A stretch of 64,000 bases of DNA from NCBI GenBank assembly GCA_001695595.3, contig MBPM02000031.1:248001-312000 (forward strand), in the 5' to 3' direction. The position numbers and the translations under genes were made by a program. The notes beneath the pieces are model-generated. The model made no database searches and was not told the origin of the DNA. It saw only the letters and a list, made by a program, of their open reading frames with translations. Origin of the DNA: Plasmopara viticola (lineage: Eukaryota > Oomycota > Peronosporomycetes > Peronosporales > Peronosporaceae). This document shows positions 20,986 to 32,700 of this stretch, in pieces; positions within the stretch are counted from its first letter, which is position 1, and every line of letters begins with the position of its first letter.

Positions 20986-23900
20986 AGGCGACGAGACGAC
21001 AATTTTAGGGCCATTTGGTTAAATTGTAACTGATTTGCTCGAATATCATTCAGCAGCGTAGCCCACTTTACGAACGACAGGGTTACTTAATCGATCAAGT
21101 TATACCTTTGGCATGTGTTCGGTACTTTTCCTGTTTCATAAAATGATCTTTTGTGATTCCTTTCTGTTTGTGTTGCGGTGATCCTTCACCAATTGTAAGT
21201 AAAGGAAGAATGATATTGCGAGATGAGAAAATAATTGTTATATTAGTCATCACGATGGTACGGGAACAGTTAACGGTTTGACAGATTGCGTATTCGACTC
21301 AAAGCAACTTCTGGAACTTCTGTTGCTTTCAAGCGGTTATGCTTATCTGGGTCTTTTTTTCATCTTTTAACGTGTGCGCAAGGTGCCATTTAAAATTAAA
21401 CAGATCGCTTGTGTCATTGTTTAAAAGCTGTCGCCTTCGATAAGTTTGCTTCAATTTCTTTAAATTGTCCTTAAACGATTCTCATTCATCGCTATGGCGA
21501 TGATCAGAATCGGTGAAGAGCTCGTATGCCCCTTCATCATTGCTAAAGAGACTCTATTGTAATGATCTCACCAATAAAATTACAATGTTCGAGAATACAT
21601 TGCACAATAAGGCCATAAAGAGGCGGCTTGCTGCTGACTTCACGACGACAATGTAGTCGAACCGTCAGTGGATCACGTACAAGACTGTATGTTTTTATAT
21701 CACCAATTGTCCCATAATGGTCCAGAAGTAGTTAAACGGCATTTCTGGGTATGGACAACCATTTCGCCGGTTGGAGTCGTCGCTTTCGTCACTAATACTG
21801 GTCGATTCATTCCATAACTTCCAGATGCTAGCATACGACTCTGCTATGCCTGCAATGCCAAAAATATTGTTTTCGAACTTTCTGGACCTACAAGACTTCA
21901 CATTCTATATTACCTTTGACCGCGCACGCGTAATGCGGTAGCTCCCAACGTCATTGGTACGGTCAACTTGGCTACTGCAACCTCACCTCGAGCCGTGTAA
22001 TTCACGCTCTTCGTTGATTTGCAAACCGGATTGCCCAGCGCCGACTTGCCTTCATATATTAGAGCCTGTTGGGATGCTTTTTGGCTTAGATATTGGAGCC
22101 ACAACATTCGGCCCATATTCTGGACGATATTACTTAGAGTAGAGCGAAATTGCTTGCACCTTCTTGCTTGATAGTTTGAAGCGTCGCTGGATAAAACCGA
22201 TTTGGAATGTGTGTAATCAGCGTTTTAATTGCCGCCGTAGTTCACAAAGTAGCGCTGGAATTAAAAATGCTGGGACATTCGACAATAGTAATAAGTGACC
22301 ATTGCGTGAGGCTGGTCTGACGTGTGAGTAATTTTTCTCTAAGATTTCGGTAGAAGGGCAAGTTGCAAAACTTGAATATGCGTCAAAGTCGGAGAACATG
22401 TCCTTTTCAAAGGTTTAAATAAATGCCTCTACCGTGATAGAGGTACACTATCTACCTGGAATCTGACGCTTAAATGACCGGCTAGTAGATGTGTGGTCAA
22501 ATAACTTAGAGCAAAGAATGCAGCTCAGCTATCACCAACTCTAAACTGCTATTTGTTTGTACTTCTTTCGCCTACTCTTACACAAGTCACGCTCTCGGCT
22601 TTGTGCTCTACGGACTGATATCCTGCCTCGCTTTGCACTTCCTTGCCTTACTTCACCTTTACTTACTTTGCTCCGCCTTACCTTGTGGCAAATTTACCAA
22701 TGGTGTGGCCGCAATCTGCGGGTATTTCTCCGTTCAGACACCTTGCACGTACATACTTGGGTGTGGTGGACCCACTCGTGCAGCTTGGGACACCCAAAGT
22801 GGACGCTCAACAAAGCATACATTTCCTCTCGACCAGAGGACCACTTAGAGGATATTCGTGAGCCTATAAAGATACGATAATTTGAGTACTCAACTTGATG
22901 AAGAGTTGCTGGCTAAAAACCAGATATCCTAACCGCATATTCTTCACGGAAAAGCTGAGAACTTCAATAAACAAACCATCACATCAACACACATTCACTT
23001 TTCGCATCTACGCACGATCTTCTCGGAACAAAACAATCACATCATTGATCACCCTACTTTTGTCACGTTCTATTAAATTGAATGCGCTCGAGTATTAACG
23101 ATACGGAATTAATCATCAAGCTCGTATGTAGATGCTAACGAATTTTCTTGCGCGAATGCAGATATTGTTATTAAAAGTCACCAAAGCCATAAATACCATT
23201 TCTCAACCCGCGACGCCGAGTCACTAGCGCGTATAACTCAAACAAACCACCACAGGAGAGAAGCAACAGCCACGTTGTACCACACCGAGACTCAAACACG
23301 GGTCAATTGGCTGAAAGCTAGGTTTCCTTTTCACCTTCACTATATTTGATGGCTGAGAAATACAGACTAACAGATCGTAACATTTACACCTATTAATCTT
23401 AAAACACATGCACGATCTGCTCAGGTATAGTCGTAACTGAAGCAATGTGTGAACAAGTGAGAGACTTTGTCTAAATATTATGTAACTTTCTACAAATACG
23501 GGGTTAAAGGGCTGAAAGTCAAGATATTCGAAAAGACTGTTCTGACCAAATGGGAAAATATAAACGGCAGAATTCGAAAGTGAAAAGATCGTATCAAATG
23601 TTAGATGCCAACCTATATTGCAGGTAGTGCTGTCTCTAAGGCTAATTTGCGCCGGCGCTTTAGTCATCGCTTAGTATTCTATTAAAAGACGCGGACGCAC
23701 CTAGTGTTTTATGTGAGCTTTTCTAAGCCGTATTATGGCATAGGATTATTAAACATGGGAGCTTTAACGCTGGATAATACGCACCACAGCCATGAGGAGC
23801 CGACCTATTCTCTAGGACAGAACTCTGTTTCGCTCTCACGAATTTTATAGTCCACTGTGTCGGAAATTTTTTTTTACAATACTTCATAATTTGCTCAATT

Positions 23901-24953
23901 TCTAAATTGGAGTATTCCGCCGTTGCCGTTTAGATTGCCGGGATGAAATGGCGATGCTGGTTGTGTTTCATTGCGTAAGTGCATCAATCGCCCGAGCTTA
24001 GCGCTCTGCTGCGAGCACATCATCCACGCTCGAATAAACGCTTTTAGTTTTTTTGCATCAGAGAACATGTCGTTAGATCAGATTATCTTGGATACGGGAA
24101 GCGAGCAAGCGAGTCAATTGACGCTATTTGTGTCTTTGTTTGGTTGATTGCATACGAAGTCCATTTCGTTTGGAGCAGCTCTTGTTATTGCTATTGAATA
24201 AAATATTCAATTTGCACGTTCAATAAATTTTTGATCGACTTAGATAGCAGCAAACAAAGACATATTGTGTGCTGCTTATAAATAGCAATGGTTCAAACCC
24301 TATTGATTAAAAGCCGAACTGGCTAGCACGAGATCTTGTCTGAAGTTATAACTTGACATTAAAAGTGACGGGTTATGCCGCTTCCTCTTTCAATTATTTC
24401 TGTACTCAATACTACGATTTAATTCGTGTTAGGGGTGTTCGTAATTAAATATCTCTACCAACATATTATCTGGTAATTTTTAGGCCCGTTCCAAGTAGCG
24501 AATATTGCCAAATCCAAATTGCTTTGGCTGTTGGAACCTTCCAGTTCATGTGTCCCCTTTCTGTCTTATCGTTAATGTATTGGCGCTTCAAAATAAAGCA
24601 TGCGACGTGTGTAATCCTTTCATCAGTGTAAGATGAACATCATTGCGAAAATAAGGGCACGCGACAGTGAGCTTAGTCGGAGGCGTAAAAGACTGTATAT
24701 TCTCGTGTGACTGTATGATTTATACCCGAATACAGTCGACTCAGACTATTTGGCATTTACAATGGATAGCCAACCTTTAAGCATTGTGCAAGCTTGTTGA
24801 TTCAACCCATTTATAGGATAGGCCTTTGTTGTTTTAGCATGGTTCACTAACAAATTAAGCTGACGGACAGGGTGAAAGGAGTTCGTAAGTAAATGCTCTC
24901 TCAATACGGATCGATAGCCTTTGTAATTTATAATAATTGTTTCACTACTAAAT
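20986..24953. other. gene-poor stretch between RPN2 and the TPR-DnaJ gene
   Basis: No gene could be supported in about 4 kb. The interval 22,750-23,060 has an LTR-like layout: a TGTGGTGGACC start, a cctataaag box near 22,862 and an aataaa near 22,965. No second copy or target duplication was found, so a solo LTR is only a suggestion. A frame at 23224-23667 on the minus strand (147 residues) has no domain. Confidence 0.4.
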
Positions 24954-26413
24954 ATGACCGAGGAGTGGGCTGTGCAGGCCGAGAGCTTTAAAGCCGAGGG
25001 CAATACGTTATTGGCCGATGGACAGTATGTCGAAGCGGTGGAAATGTACACACGAGCGATTGATTTAGACCCCGATAATGCAGTGTATTACAGCAATCGA
25101 TCGGCCGCGTATTTAGCCGTGGGAGACGCGCGCGGCAAGGCACTTAAGGACGCAGAAAAGTGCATCGAACTTCGACCTGATTGGTGGAAAGGCTATAGCC
25201 GAAAGGGGGCAGCCGAGTATGCGCTGCAGCGCTTCGATGCAGCTCGTGCCACATATAATGCGGGGCTCAAGCTGGAGCCAGATAACGCGTCCTTGCTACA
25301 AGCAGCAGAGGACGCTTACGCGGCTGGACAGGAGCATAGTCGGCGTCTGAAAGAACAAGTGAAGGAGCAGGAAAGTGTGCGCAAGGAGGCAGAAAATAGA
25401 CGAAAACAGGAAAAGGCAAAAGAATCGGAGAAACCCGAAGACGAGGACGCGCTGCTAGCCGAATTTATTTCGGAGGTGCAAGAGTTGGAAGAAAACGCCA
25501 ATTGTATCAAGAAAAGTGTGGAAAAGGAGAAGCCGCCAGTGGATTTTGGCACTTCTGATGGACAAATCGAGCGACTGCTGCAACCTCATTATAAGTGGAT
25601 CAATTTAAATCCCTTTCGAGTGCTGATGCTGGATACTGAGGCAACGAAAGAGGATATGAAGCAGCATTATCGAAAGGTATGAAAAGTTGCATTTACCGGT
25701 GTAGCAGATGATTGGTTTAGATGAATGTTGTCATAGCTTTCGACGTTGGTGCATCCTGACAAGTGCCGCCACCCAAAAGCTCGTGAGGCGTTTGAAGGTA
25801 TGACGTATCATGGGTTTCTTTTCGCTGCTGTAGTAGTAACAAGATGATTGTTACTGCTATATGGTAGAGGTGACAAAGGCGTACAATCTTATTATCCAAG
25901 AAGATCGACGTAAAATGTGCATTCGCACGATCGAAATTGCAACAAAGGAGGTGGAAAAGGAACATCGTCAAAGAGTGAAAAAGGGCGTGCGAGAGAAGGA
26001 TTTGGGCGATTTGAAGGATGCAGTAGAGAAAGCTGTAATGCGAGCGTTTGCTGAGATTGAGAATCGGCGCGTCAACATTGAAAAGCGAGACGCAGCTCAG
26101 CGACGACGAGAGGCTGAGCAGGAGGAAAAGGAGCAAGCAAAAGTTGTCAACATGTTTAAGCGGGAGCGCTCGTGGGCTGAAACTGATCGGCGTGAGCATC
26201 GAGTTGGCAATTGGCGAACTTTTCAAAAGGATGGCAAGAGAAGGAAAGAGACGGATTTGCATGGATGGAGAGAAGAAATACGGGTACGTGTGGATGGTTT
26301 GAATTAATTTTACGGTGCAAAAGGATGCTTACAAGTCTAGTTGTTTGCTCGATTAGGGCGACAAAAAGTTTGGAGAAGCAGATAATGAAGGGTACAAGCG
26401 TAACTGGAAATAA
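24954..26413 (+). CDS. TPR + J-domain protein, DNAJC8/SPF31-like
   Basis: Four exons, 24954-25676, 25737-25797, 25868-26283 and 26357-26413, give 418 residues; all introns are GT-AG (60, 70 and 73 nt). Residues about 8-115 are three TPR repeats of the STI1 type (EGNTLLADGQYVEAVEMY; YSNRSAAYLAVGD; LKDAEKCIELRPDWWKG; YSRKGAA). These usually form a carboxylate clamp for Hsp70/Hsp90 tails. After a charged coiled linker comes a J domain (NPFRVLMLD, YRKLSTLVHPDKC with the HPD triad, FEEVTKAYNLI). The C-terminal half is Lys/Arg/Glu-rich and ends with the SWAETDRRE...NWRTF pattern typical of DNAJC8/SPF31, a spliceosome-associated J protein. Human DNAJC8 lacks the TPRs. Its stop lies 42 bp from the stop of the convergent NYN-KH gene. 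Confidence 0.88.
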
Positions 26414-26455
26414 TTTAGAGACTTCCACAGCAGCACATCTCTTCTCGTTGCACTT

Positions 26456-27847
26456 CTAAAAGGGATCGATCTCCATCATATTATCATCTTGCGTACCATT
26501 TCGTGCGGCGTATTGCTGCTGCCGCGGATGCCTTTGTGACGGATGAAGTGGAGTCACGATCTGTTGTTGTTGCTGCAAAGCGTTTTGATGGTGTATTTGC
26601 ATCTGGACAAGGAACGCGTCCAGTTCACCCACTGCTTGTAGCCTACTTGCCTCTGGTCTTTTCAGGACAGAACAATTTTTAGCCATCGATCAATCTCTGC
26701 GCGCGATATTGATCTTACCCGTAGATTGACAGTGTCAGTACGTTCGACTGCGGCGTTGCTGAAGGAGATGACGATGCGACTGCGTACGAAGGAAGTACGA
26801 CGTAAACACCTATCTCTTCCTGAAACCGGTCCATCGTTTCTCCGCCTTTTCCTTGCAGCATTGGCAGTAGCTCGCGTGGAACTTTGTAGTACGTCACCTC
26901 TGTCAACTCAATGTTCTTTCTCCGCTTTGTGCTGGCATTGTCAATTACCATCTCGTTCTCATTCACGTCATCGCCAGCGAACTCTGCATCATCCTCATTA
27001 TTCGACAACATCTTTTGCACGCTTGATTGCGATGACTCGGCATTTGAAGTAGCAGACGTCAGCGAAATCATTGCAAACGGTTGAAAACTGAGTACGCGCT
27101 CCATCGCACGTGGATTAGGCATAAATTCCTGCCCGACAAAAGTAAAGTCAATGCAGTGCATGCGAACCCAATTGCTCGTCAATCTCTTGCCATGGAAGAT
27201 TCTCTAGATTGAAAATAATAGACGCCATAACATGAGCACACATTGCTGCATTAGAACATCTTTTTAATTTCCATGTTCTCACATTGTTTGAGACGTGATC
27301 TCGAAACATGTCGTTTGTGACAATAAACCCGTTGTGCTTGACTGCGTAATCGATTACGTAAAAGTCGTCGTGTGCCTGTGACGGCGTGAGAATCACATGA
27401 TCCTTTTGAACCAATTCATTAAGTAGCTCCCAATCCTCAGTCTCCATGGCCATATTTTCAATGCAAGCGGTTTGACTGACTGTGCGCTTAACGTTAAGCC
27501 AAAAGTTTGGCGCAAACGCCACGCACTTGACGGAATAGCACCTTGCTGCTGTATTTAATGAGTGGAAATAGTGAATAGCAGCAGCAAGTTTGGCAATATG
27601 AGCTTTTCCGTCCTTCTGGCATGCTACATTGGCGCCGTCAAGCACGATGACGCACTCTCTACATACAAAATCAGTCAGAAGTGGACTCTTATAAAATACA
27701 ATTGCGGCCACCATATTCGTTCGTAATGCGGAAGTAAAGGTGCTCAAGAAGCACAAGAGACCAAGCTCATTAATGAGCGAAACGGGGAGCGCTTACGCTG
27801 ATATGCACACACGCAAAGCAACCGATTACGTACTTGATAGCCGCCAT
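26456..27847 (-). CDS. NYN (Zc3h12a-like) ribonuclease with C-terminal KH domain
   Basis: Four exons on the minus strand, 27847-27834, 27658-27283, 27203-26719 and 26657-26456, give 358 residues (MAAIKECVIVLDGANVAC...). The NYN/PIN fold has the acidic residues expected for metal-dependent RNA cleavage: the Asp in VLDGANV, the pair in HDDFYVIDYA and the Asp in VTNDMFRDH. The family's closing motif FTFVGQEFMPNP follows. After an acidic, Ser-rich linker comes a KH-type RNA-binding fold (VPRELLPMLQGKGGETMDRFQEEIG, then SIYGPEASRLQAVGELDAFL). A Gln-rich tail ends the protein. Zc3h12a-family enzymes (Regnase, KHNYN, N4BP1) degrade specific mRNAs. In animal KHNYN/N4BP1 the KH module is N-terminal, whereas here it follows the nuclease. 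Exon 1 is only 14 nt and its intron is 175 nt. The gene shares a 79-bp divergent promoter with the PDE12 gene. Confidence 0.88.
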
Positions 27848-27926
27848 GCTTATATATTTGTGTGTGTTCTGCTCAAAATTTGCATTATAATGCTCTTTTT
27901 TTGAAAATCGAAAAGCTACGGATGAC
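27848..27926. promoter_or_regulatory. 79-bp bidirectional promoter between NYN-KH and PDE12 genes
   Basis: The two start codons (27847 minus, 27927 plus) are separated by only 79 bp, which must hold both 5' leaders. The interval is AT-rich, with a tatatattt next to the minus-strand ATG and a caaaatttgca core in the middle that resembles the initiator/flanking-region elements of oomycete promoters. Shared regulation is inferred from the spacing. Confidence 0.6.
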
Positions 27927-29648
27927 ATGCGTGTCGCGCATGTGAGCCTGGTGCCAGGCGCGTCGCACATTACGCTGCGGCTTGAACTCCTAAAGGATCA
28001 AAAGAGTTTTTTTCGATCTTGTTCTGAAAAGTTGGAGCGCGTGCGCTATCGTCTTCAGCTACTAGCGTCCGATGTGTCAACGACAGGAGACTCTAAGACG
28101 CACAAGTCCAAGCTTCGTAATGGCGGCACGGCGCCTACTATCTCTGTCAAATTCGTAGATAAAGACGGACAGGAAATTAACGCAAAGACGACGAAAGTGG
28201 GTGACGCATTGATGCGGACCAAATTCCTGCACGTCGACAAGGAGACCTTTTTGGTAGTTCACAACCAGCCACTCGTGACCAAGTTGACAGTGCTGGAACC
28301 CGTGATGGCTGGAATTACCATCTATCCACTACCAACGACGCAATTCTGCACTGGAGATGACTGCTCATGGCGCTGGTTTCGCCTTTGCAACAATGAAGAT
28401 ATTAGGGATGTAAATACAGGGACATTTGTGAGCTCAGAGAGAAACTACACGCCGACAGAAGAGGAAGTTGGTTGCTCATTCTTTGTAGAGTGTTCTGTGG
28501 GCGAAAGTAAAGCAGAAACAATGACAGCGTCATTGCAACTGGGGCCCAATCGAGACGTGTTTAAGGAGAGACGGCGGATGGGAGCAGTTAATGCAGCTGA
28601 CAAGTTTCCAGAAGCAGACAAAGCATTCCGAGTCATGAGTTATAATGTGTTGTACGACGGTTATGCGACAACGGAACATGCCAAGAAGAATTTGTTTTCG
28701 TATGTCAATAATAATGTTATGAAGGAGTCGCGTCGAATTCAACTGATTGTCCAGGAAATTAAGGACAATAACAGCGACATTGTCTGCCTTCAGGAGACGG
28801 GAGAGCACGTATATAAGCGTTTCTATGAGCCTATACTGGCTTTACTCGGTTATCATGGTTATTATTCAGGCAAAACGGGCACAACAAAGGAAGGATGTGC
28901 AACGTTTGTCCGAACTGCGCGCTTTCAAGTAATTCAAGAAGAGACACTTGATCTCGCGAATGCTGTCAAAAGTTTGACCAACAAAGCGACAAAAAGCCTC
29001 GTAACCGACTTTCCAGAACTTGCTAAAGGTTTAAACCGAGCGCCATCGATTGCACAATTGCTAGTCTTACGCTCCAGACTCAACACAGCCCAAAATCTCA
29101 TTCTCTCTAACACGCATCTCTTTTACCGAGGCGATGCACATTTAGTCCGATTACTTCAAGGAGCTGCAGTGGTAGACCACGTAAGTCGACAAAAAGAAGG
29201 ACCAGGTTTCGAAAATGCGGCTGTTGTCATGTGTGGAGACTGGAACGCCCACCCCCGCTCAGCGCTCGTTGCGTTTCTGCTCGACGGCTACATCGATTCA
29301 AGCCACAGACACTGGCAACAAGCACCATCATTTTGCTGGAGCTTAAACCGAGTCGACAATCACAATACCAATCAACGACCTCATTGGAATGCTCAGGTCT
29401 GTCCAAATCGCTTGGACCATACCCTTCGGCTAATAAGCGCTTGTGGTATTCCCGCATTCACAAACTATGTAGCGAGTTTTAAAGATACGCTCGACTATAT
29501 CTTTGTCGGATCCGATGTGCTACGAATTCGTGGCATCTTTCCACTTTTTACGGAAGAAGACGTGACGCATGAAGTTGCACTTCCATCGTCAATATTTCCG
29601 TCCGATCACGTCTCGCTCGTGTGCGATTTGGCATATTCAGGCTTGTAA
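27927..29648 (+). CDS. PDE12: PDE12-like 2'-phosphodiesterase / poly(A) deadenylase (EEP fold)
   Basis: A single exon of 573 residues from the ATG at 27927. Residues about 40-210 form the N-terminal beta-sandwich seen in PDE12 (including CSWRWFR). From about residue 232 the endonuclease-exonuclease-phosphatase fold has its ordered motifs: FRVMSYNVLYDGYA, IVCLQETG with the metal-binding Glu, LSNTHLFYRGDAHL, VVMCGDWNAHP, DTLDYIFVGSD and PSDHVSLVCDL with the catalytic Asp-His pair. Human PDE12 cleaves 2'-5' linked oligoadenylate and trims mitochondrial poly(A). Oomycetes are not known to me to have an OAS/RNase L pathway, so RNA 3'-end trimming is the likelier role. The first 20 residues do not give a clear mitochondrial presequence. 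Confidence 0.92.
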   Translation: MRVAHVSLVPGASHITLRLELLKDQKSFFRSCSEKLERVRYRLQLLASDVSTTGDSKTHKSKLRNGGTAPTISVKFVDKDGQEINAKTTKVGDALMRTKFLHVDKETFLVVHNQPLVTKLTVLEPVMAGITIYPLPTTQFCTGDDCSWRWFRLCNNEDIRDVNTGTFVSSERNYTPTEEEVGCSFFVECSVGESKAETMTASLQLGPNRDVFKERRRMGAVNAADKFPEADKAFRVMSYNVLYDGYATTEHAKKNLFSYVNNNVMKESRRIQLIVQEIKDNNSDIVCLQETGEHVYKRFYEPILALLGYHGYYSGKTGTTKEGCATFVRTARFQVIQEETLDLANAVKSLTNKATKSLVTDFPELAKGLNRAPSIAQLLVLRSRLNTAQNLILSNTHLFYRGDAHLVRLLQGAAVVDHVSRQKEGPGFENAAVVMCGDWNAHPRSALVAFLLDGYIDSSHRHWQQAPSFCWSLNRVDNHNTNQRPHWNAQVCPNRLDHTLRLISACGIPAFTNYVASFKDTLDYIFVGSDVLRIRGIFPLFTEEDVTHEVALPSSIFPSDHVSLVCDLAYSGL

Positions 29649-29760
29649 TTAAGGGTACAAGTACCGATCCCACGGTACTTGCCGCTTCGACAGACTATAA
29701 ATACGATAAAAAGCCAAGATTGACCATTTCTGCTATCAAACAGGAGTGGTGTTCCGTTCC

Positions 29761-32700
29761 ATGGTTTTAAAGAAGGGGCCACCGCTTGGATCATCAGCTT
29801 ATACCGGAGGGATCGGTCACTCTGTGATCGAGGGCGACTGCAGTTTACTCAGCCACTATGGAGCAAAATCTGAAAGACATAATTTCACGTCTAATAGAAC
29901 TACTAGAAAAGCTGCTGCTCTCCGCCGAAACCTCGCGGCGAGAGGTTTAACACTACAGCAAAACGACCATGTCATTGAAAGGGGAGGTCTTCAGCCTCAA
30001 ATATCTCGAAAGGCAAAGTTTTTACGAGCTCATCAGCATCAAAATGCACAATACATTGTGAAGGATGAAGAACGAGGAATTGACGACGAAAGATGTAACA
30101 ACCAGAGCAATTATTGTGAAAAGAAAGTCGCAGTCGTTCCTGAGCAATCAATATTCGCTGCGGTTAAGCCTCTAAGTCGCAATTTACACTGCGTATCTCC
30201 TATTGTTCCTCGAAAAGTAGTAACAAGGTTCGCACGCAACACGAGTTTGCGTCAACATTGTGAGAACCAAGACCGATTGCAAAGAAACGATATCAGTGTC
30301 TTACCGACTAGTGTAAGCGAAACGAACATATTCTATCAGACACCAGTACCACCGCCAGCACGAAGCTCTCGAATGCTCACCGATGAAGAGGACAATGGAA
30401 GGGTCGAGTCTCAAGACTTTTTGACAGACCAATCTCTTTATTTGCCTCTGGCAAATCGATCATCACGACTTGTTCATTGCGAGCTTGCTATTACGAAAGA
30501 CATTATGATGCGCGAACAACTTGTCAGGCACATAAAACAAACGGTTGCGCTAATCAATTCGCTAGCTAGTGAGTTACTTCAAGCTCAAGATGAACACAAA
30601 CAAGCTCAAGCTACGTTTGAAGAGACTACTGCGGTGCTTTTGTCACTTGAGCCGTTTGACGAATTTACTACAACAGCTTTTGAAGCTGCTCAAGCCCAAA
30701 AAGCGGTTGCTGAGGCTAAAGTTGGCGTTACAAGAACAAAAGATCGGGTGGCGACTCTATCGAACCGATTGACTTACCACGCTCGTCATATGGAGACACT
30801 AATATCAGGCTTCCAACAGTCCACTCTCAATGTTGTAGAAGGGATATTAGACTGGCGACAGTTGAAGCACCGACGACGACTACTGAGCAATTATCAGCGA
30901 CTCATTCGCTTTCCATGGCGAAGACGGAAGTCAGCAAATTATCTTTTGCAGATCGATGAGGATATACGCTCCTTGTTTCCTTCTGTCGCACTGGAATTGT
31001 TGCTAGGTCCAGAGGCGATTTTTAATCCACTTTTGTTGTCTCGGGAGGTGATAAAAGAATGTACAATTTCAACCGCTGGGAAAACGTTTCTGACAGAAAA
31101 GAATTTTGCTGTAAGCAATGATGAGGGCTTGGTTTTGCTTGAACAAAGTGTCAGTTGCGGGCTAAATCTTGTTAATATGGCGACTTTACACGAGGTTTTG
31201 TCCAGCTCTCGTAAGCCAATTACACCAGTCTCTGATCACGATCGACTGAAACAATGTCTTTTGGCAATCAATCGCGAAAAGAGTCTTGAAGCTCTAGAGA
31301 GGCAACGCTATGGGGAAGAACAAGAGCGAATCCAAAGCGCGTATAATCCATTCTCCACTATCGAATCTGCAGGTGGCGTCGAGGAGACTCTCATGAGCAT
31401 GATGGAAATACAGTCACCGAATTTGCAATTACTTGCGAAACAACTTCGTGCTCGACAAGAGGATACAAAACGTGCACTTTATCCAGTCACTGAGACACAA
31501 GTCACATTGGTGAACGAAACTTTTCGTATCGATCCTAAACGCTTGCGACTCTTTCGAGAAAAACGAGCGGCTCAATCTGAGTCTTCTTCGCCCGATTGCA
31601 AGTTTCAAATAGTTCATAGTCGAGGCCAAAACAACAAGTTGCAGGGGAAAGTTTTGGTGCGCAAGAACTACGAGAAGCGCACTAAACATCATATAGCGCG
31701 GAAGATTCAGCGACAGTACCTTGCATATCGTCAACGTCACACGATGCTTAGTCATTTGACTCAATTAGCTCGAAAAGTCCAGTCCAGTGTCATTAATATT
31801 CAGCGTATTTTCCTTGGATATCGTGCTAAATGTGTCTTCAAGTGCATGCGAAGCATATGGCAGGAGCACAAGCAGCAAAGGACTGCTATTCTTATCATCG
31901 TAAATGCATTTCGACGGCATCGACGACATCTCCGTTACCGACGCGTAATGACTGTTGAGTCGATTGCCCAAGCGCAATATCTCGATATGCTGACAAAGAA
32001 AGAGAAGGAGCTTGATCATCAAAACACAGAGCGGTATCGTCGTGTAGGTGAGGAGAGACGTCGTCAACGCCTTTTATTGCTGCAAAAGCACCAGATGAAG
32101 CAGCGCATGCTGACGTCTGCTATTCAGCTGCAAGCGGTAGTACGTGCTCACTTGGCTCAGAATCAAGTTAAAGTCTTACGACAAGAGAAGAAGGCACACG
32201 TGAATGCCATGACACTTCAGGTCATGATGCGCAAATTTATAAGGAAACGGCATCAACGGCTTCAACAATTCCGGAGAGATTTGGATTGTATGACTCAATC
32301 GGCAGTGCGGATCCAGTCAATTTACCGGGGGTACAGCTCGCGGAAGAGTATACTAGGCCAACTTGACGAAAAAGGTCATTCAATACTTTTATTTGAAGAT
32401 GACGGTGATGGTGAAGTCAAAAACGGGTCAATTTCTCGTATTGTGGTGACTCGTGAAAGTAAGACATTGCAAGGAAATTGTTTGCCACTGATTGACACGT
32501 CAATACCCCAATTTTCTAGTGGGAAACGCAATTTGAAGCGTCAAAGTGTGGATCGAAATCGCGTTTTCACAAACTCTGTTTCTCTTCCCCCGCTGCACGA
32601 CCTTGATGGAAGAGTTCTATCGTCCTCCTCGTCACCAGCTGGAACGGGAAGGCGTCACTCGACCGAAATGACACGCATGGAACTTAAATTGAAAGAAGCC

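Noticed and set aside
22750..23060. A solo LTR
   Set aside because: Promoter-like and poly(A)-like words are present, but no second copy, clear termini or target duplication could be found in the window.
27148..27203. A frameshift in the NYN nuclease between its nuclease core and the VRMHCIDFTFVG part
   Set aside because: A normal intron (27204-27282, GTGAGA...CTAG, 79 nt) restores the frame and the expected motif order, so the gene is intact.
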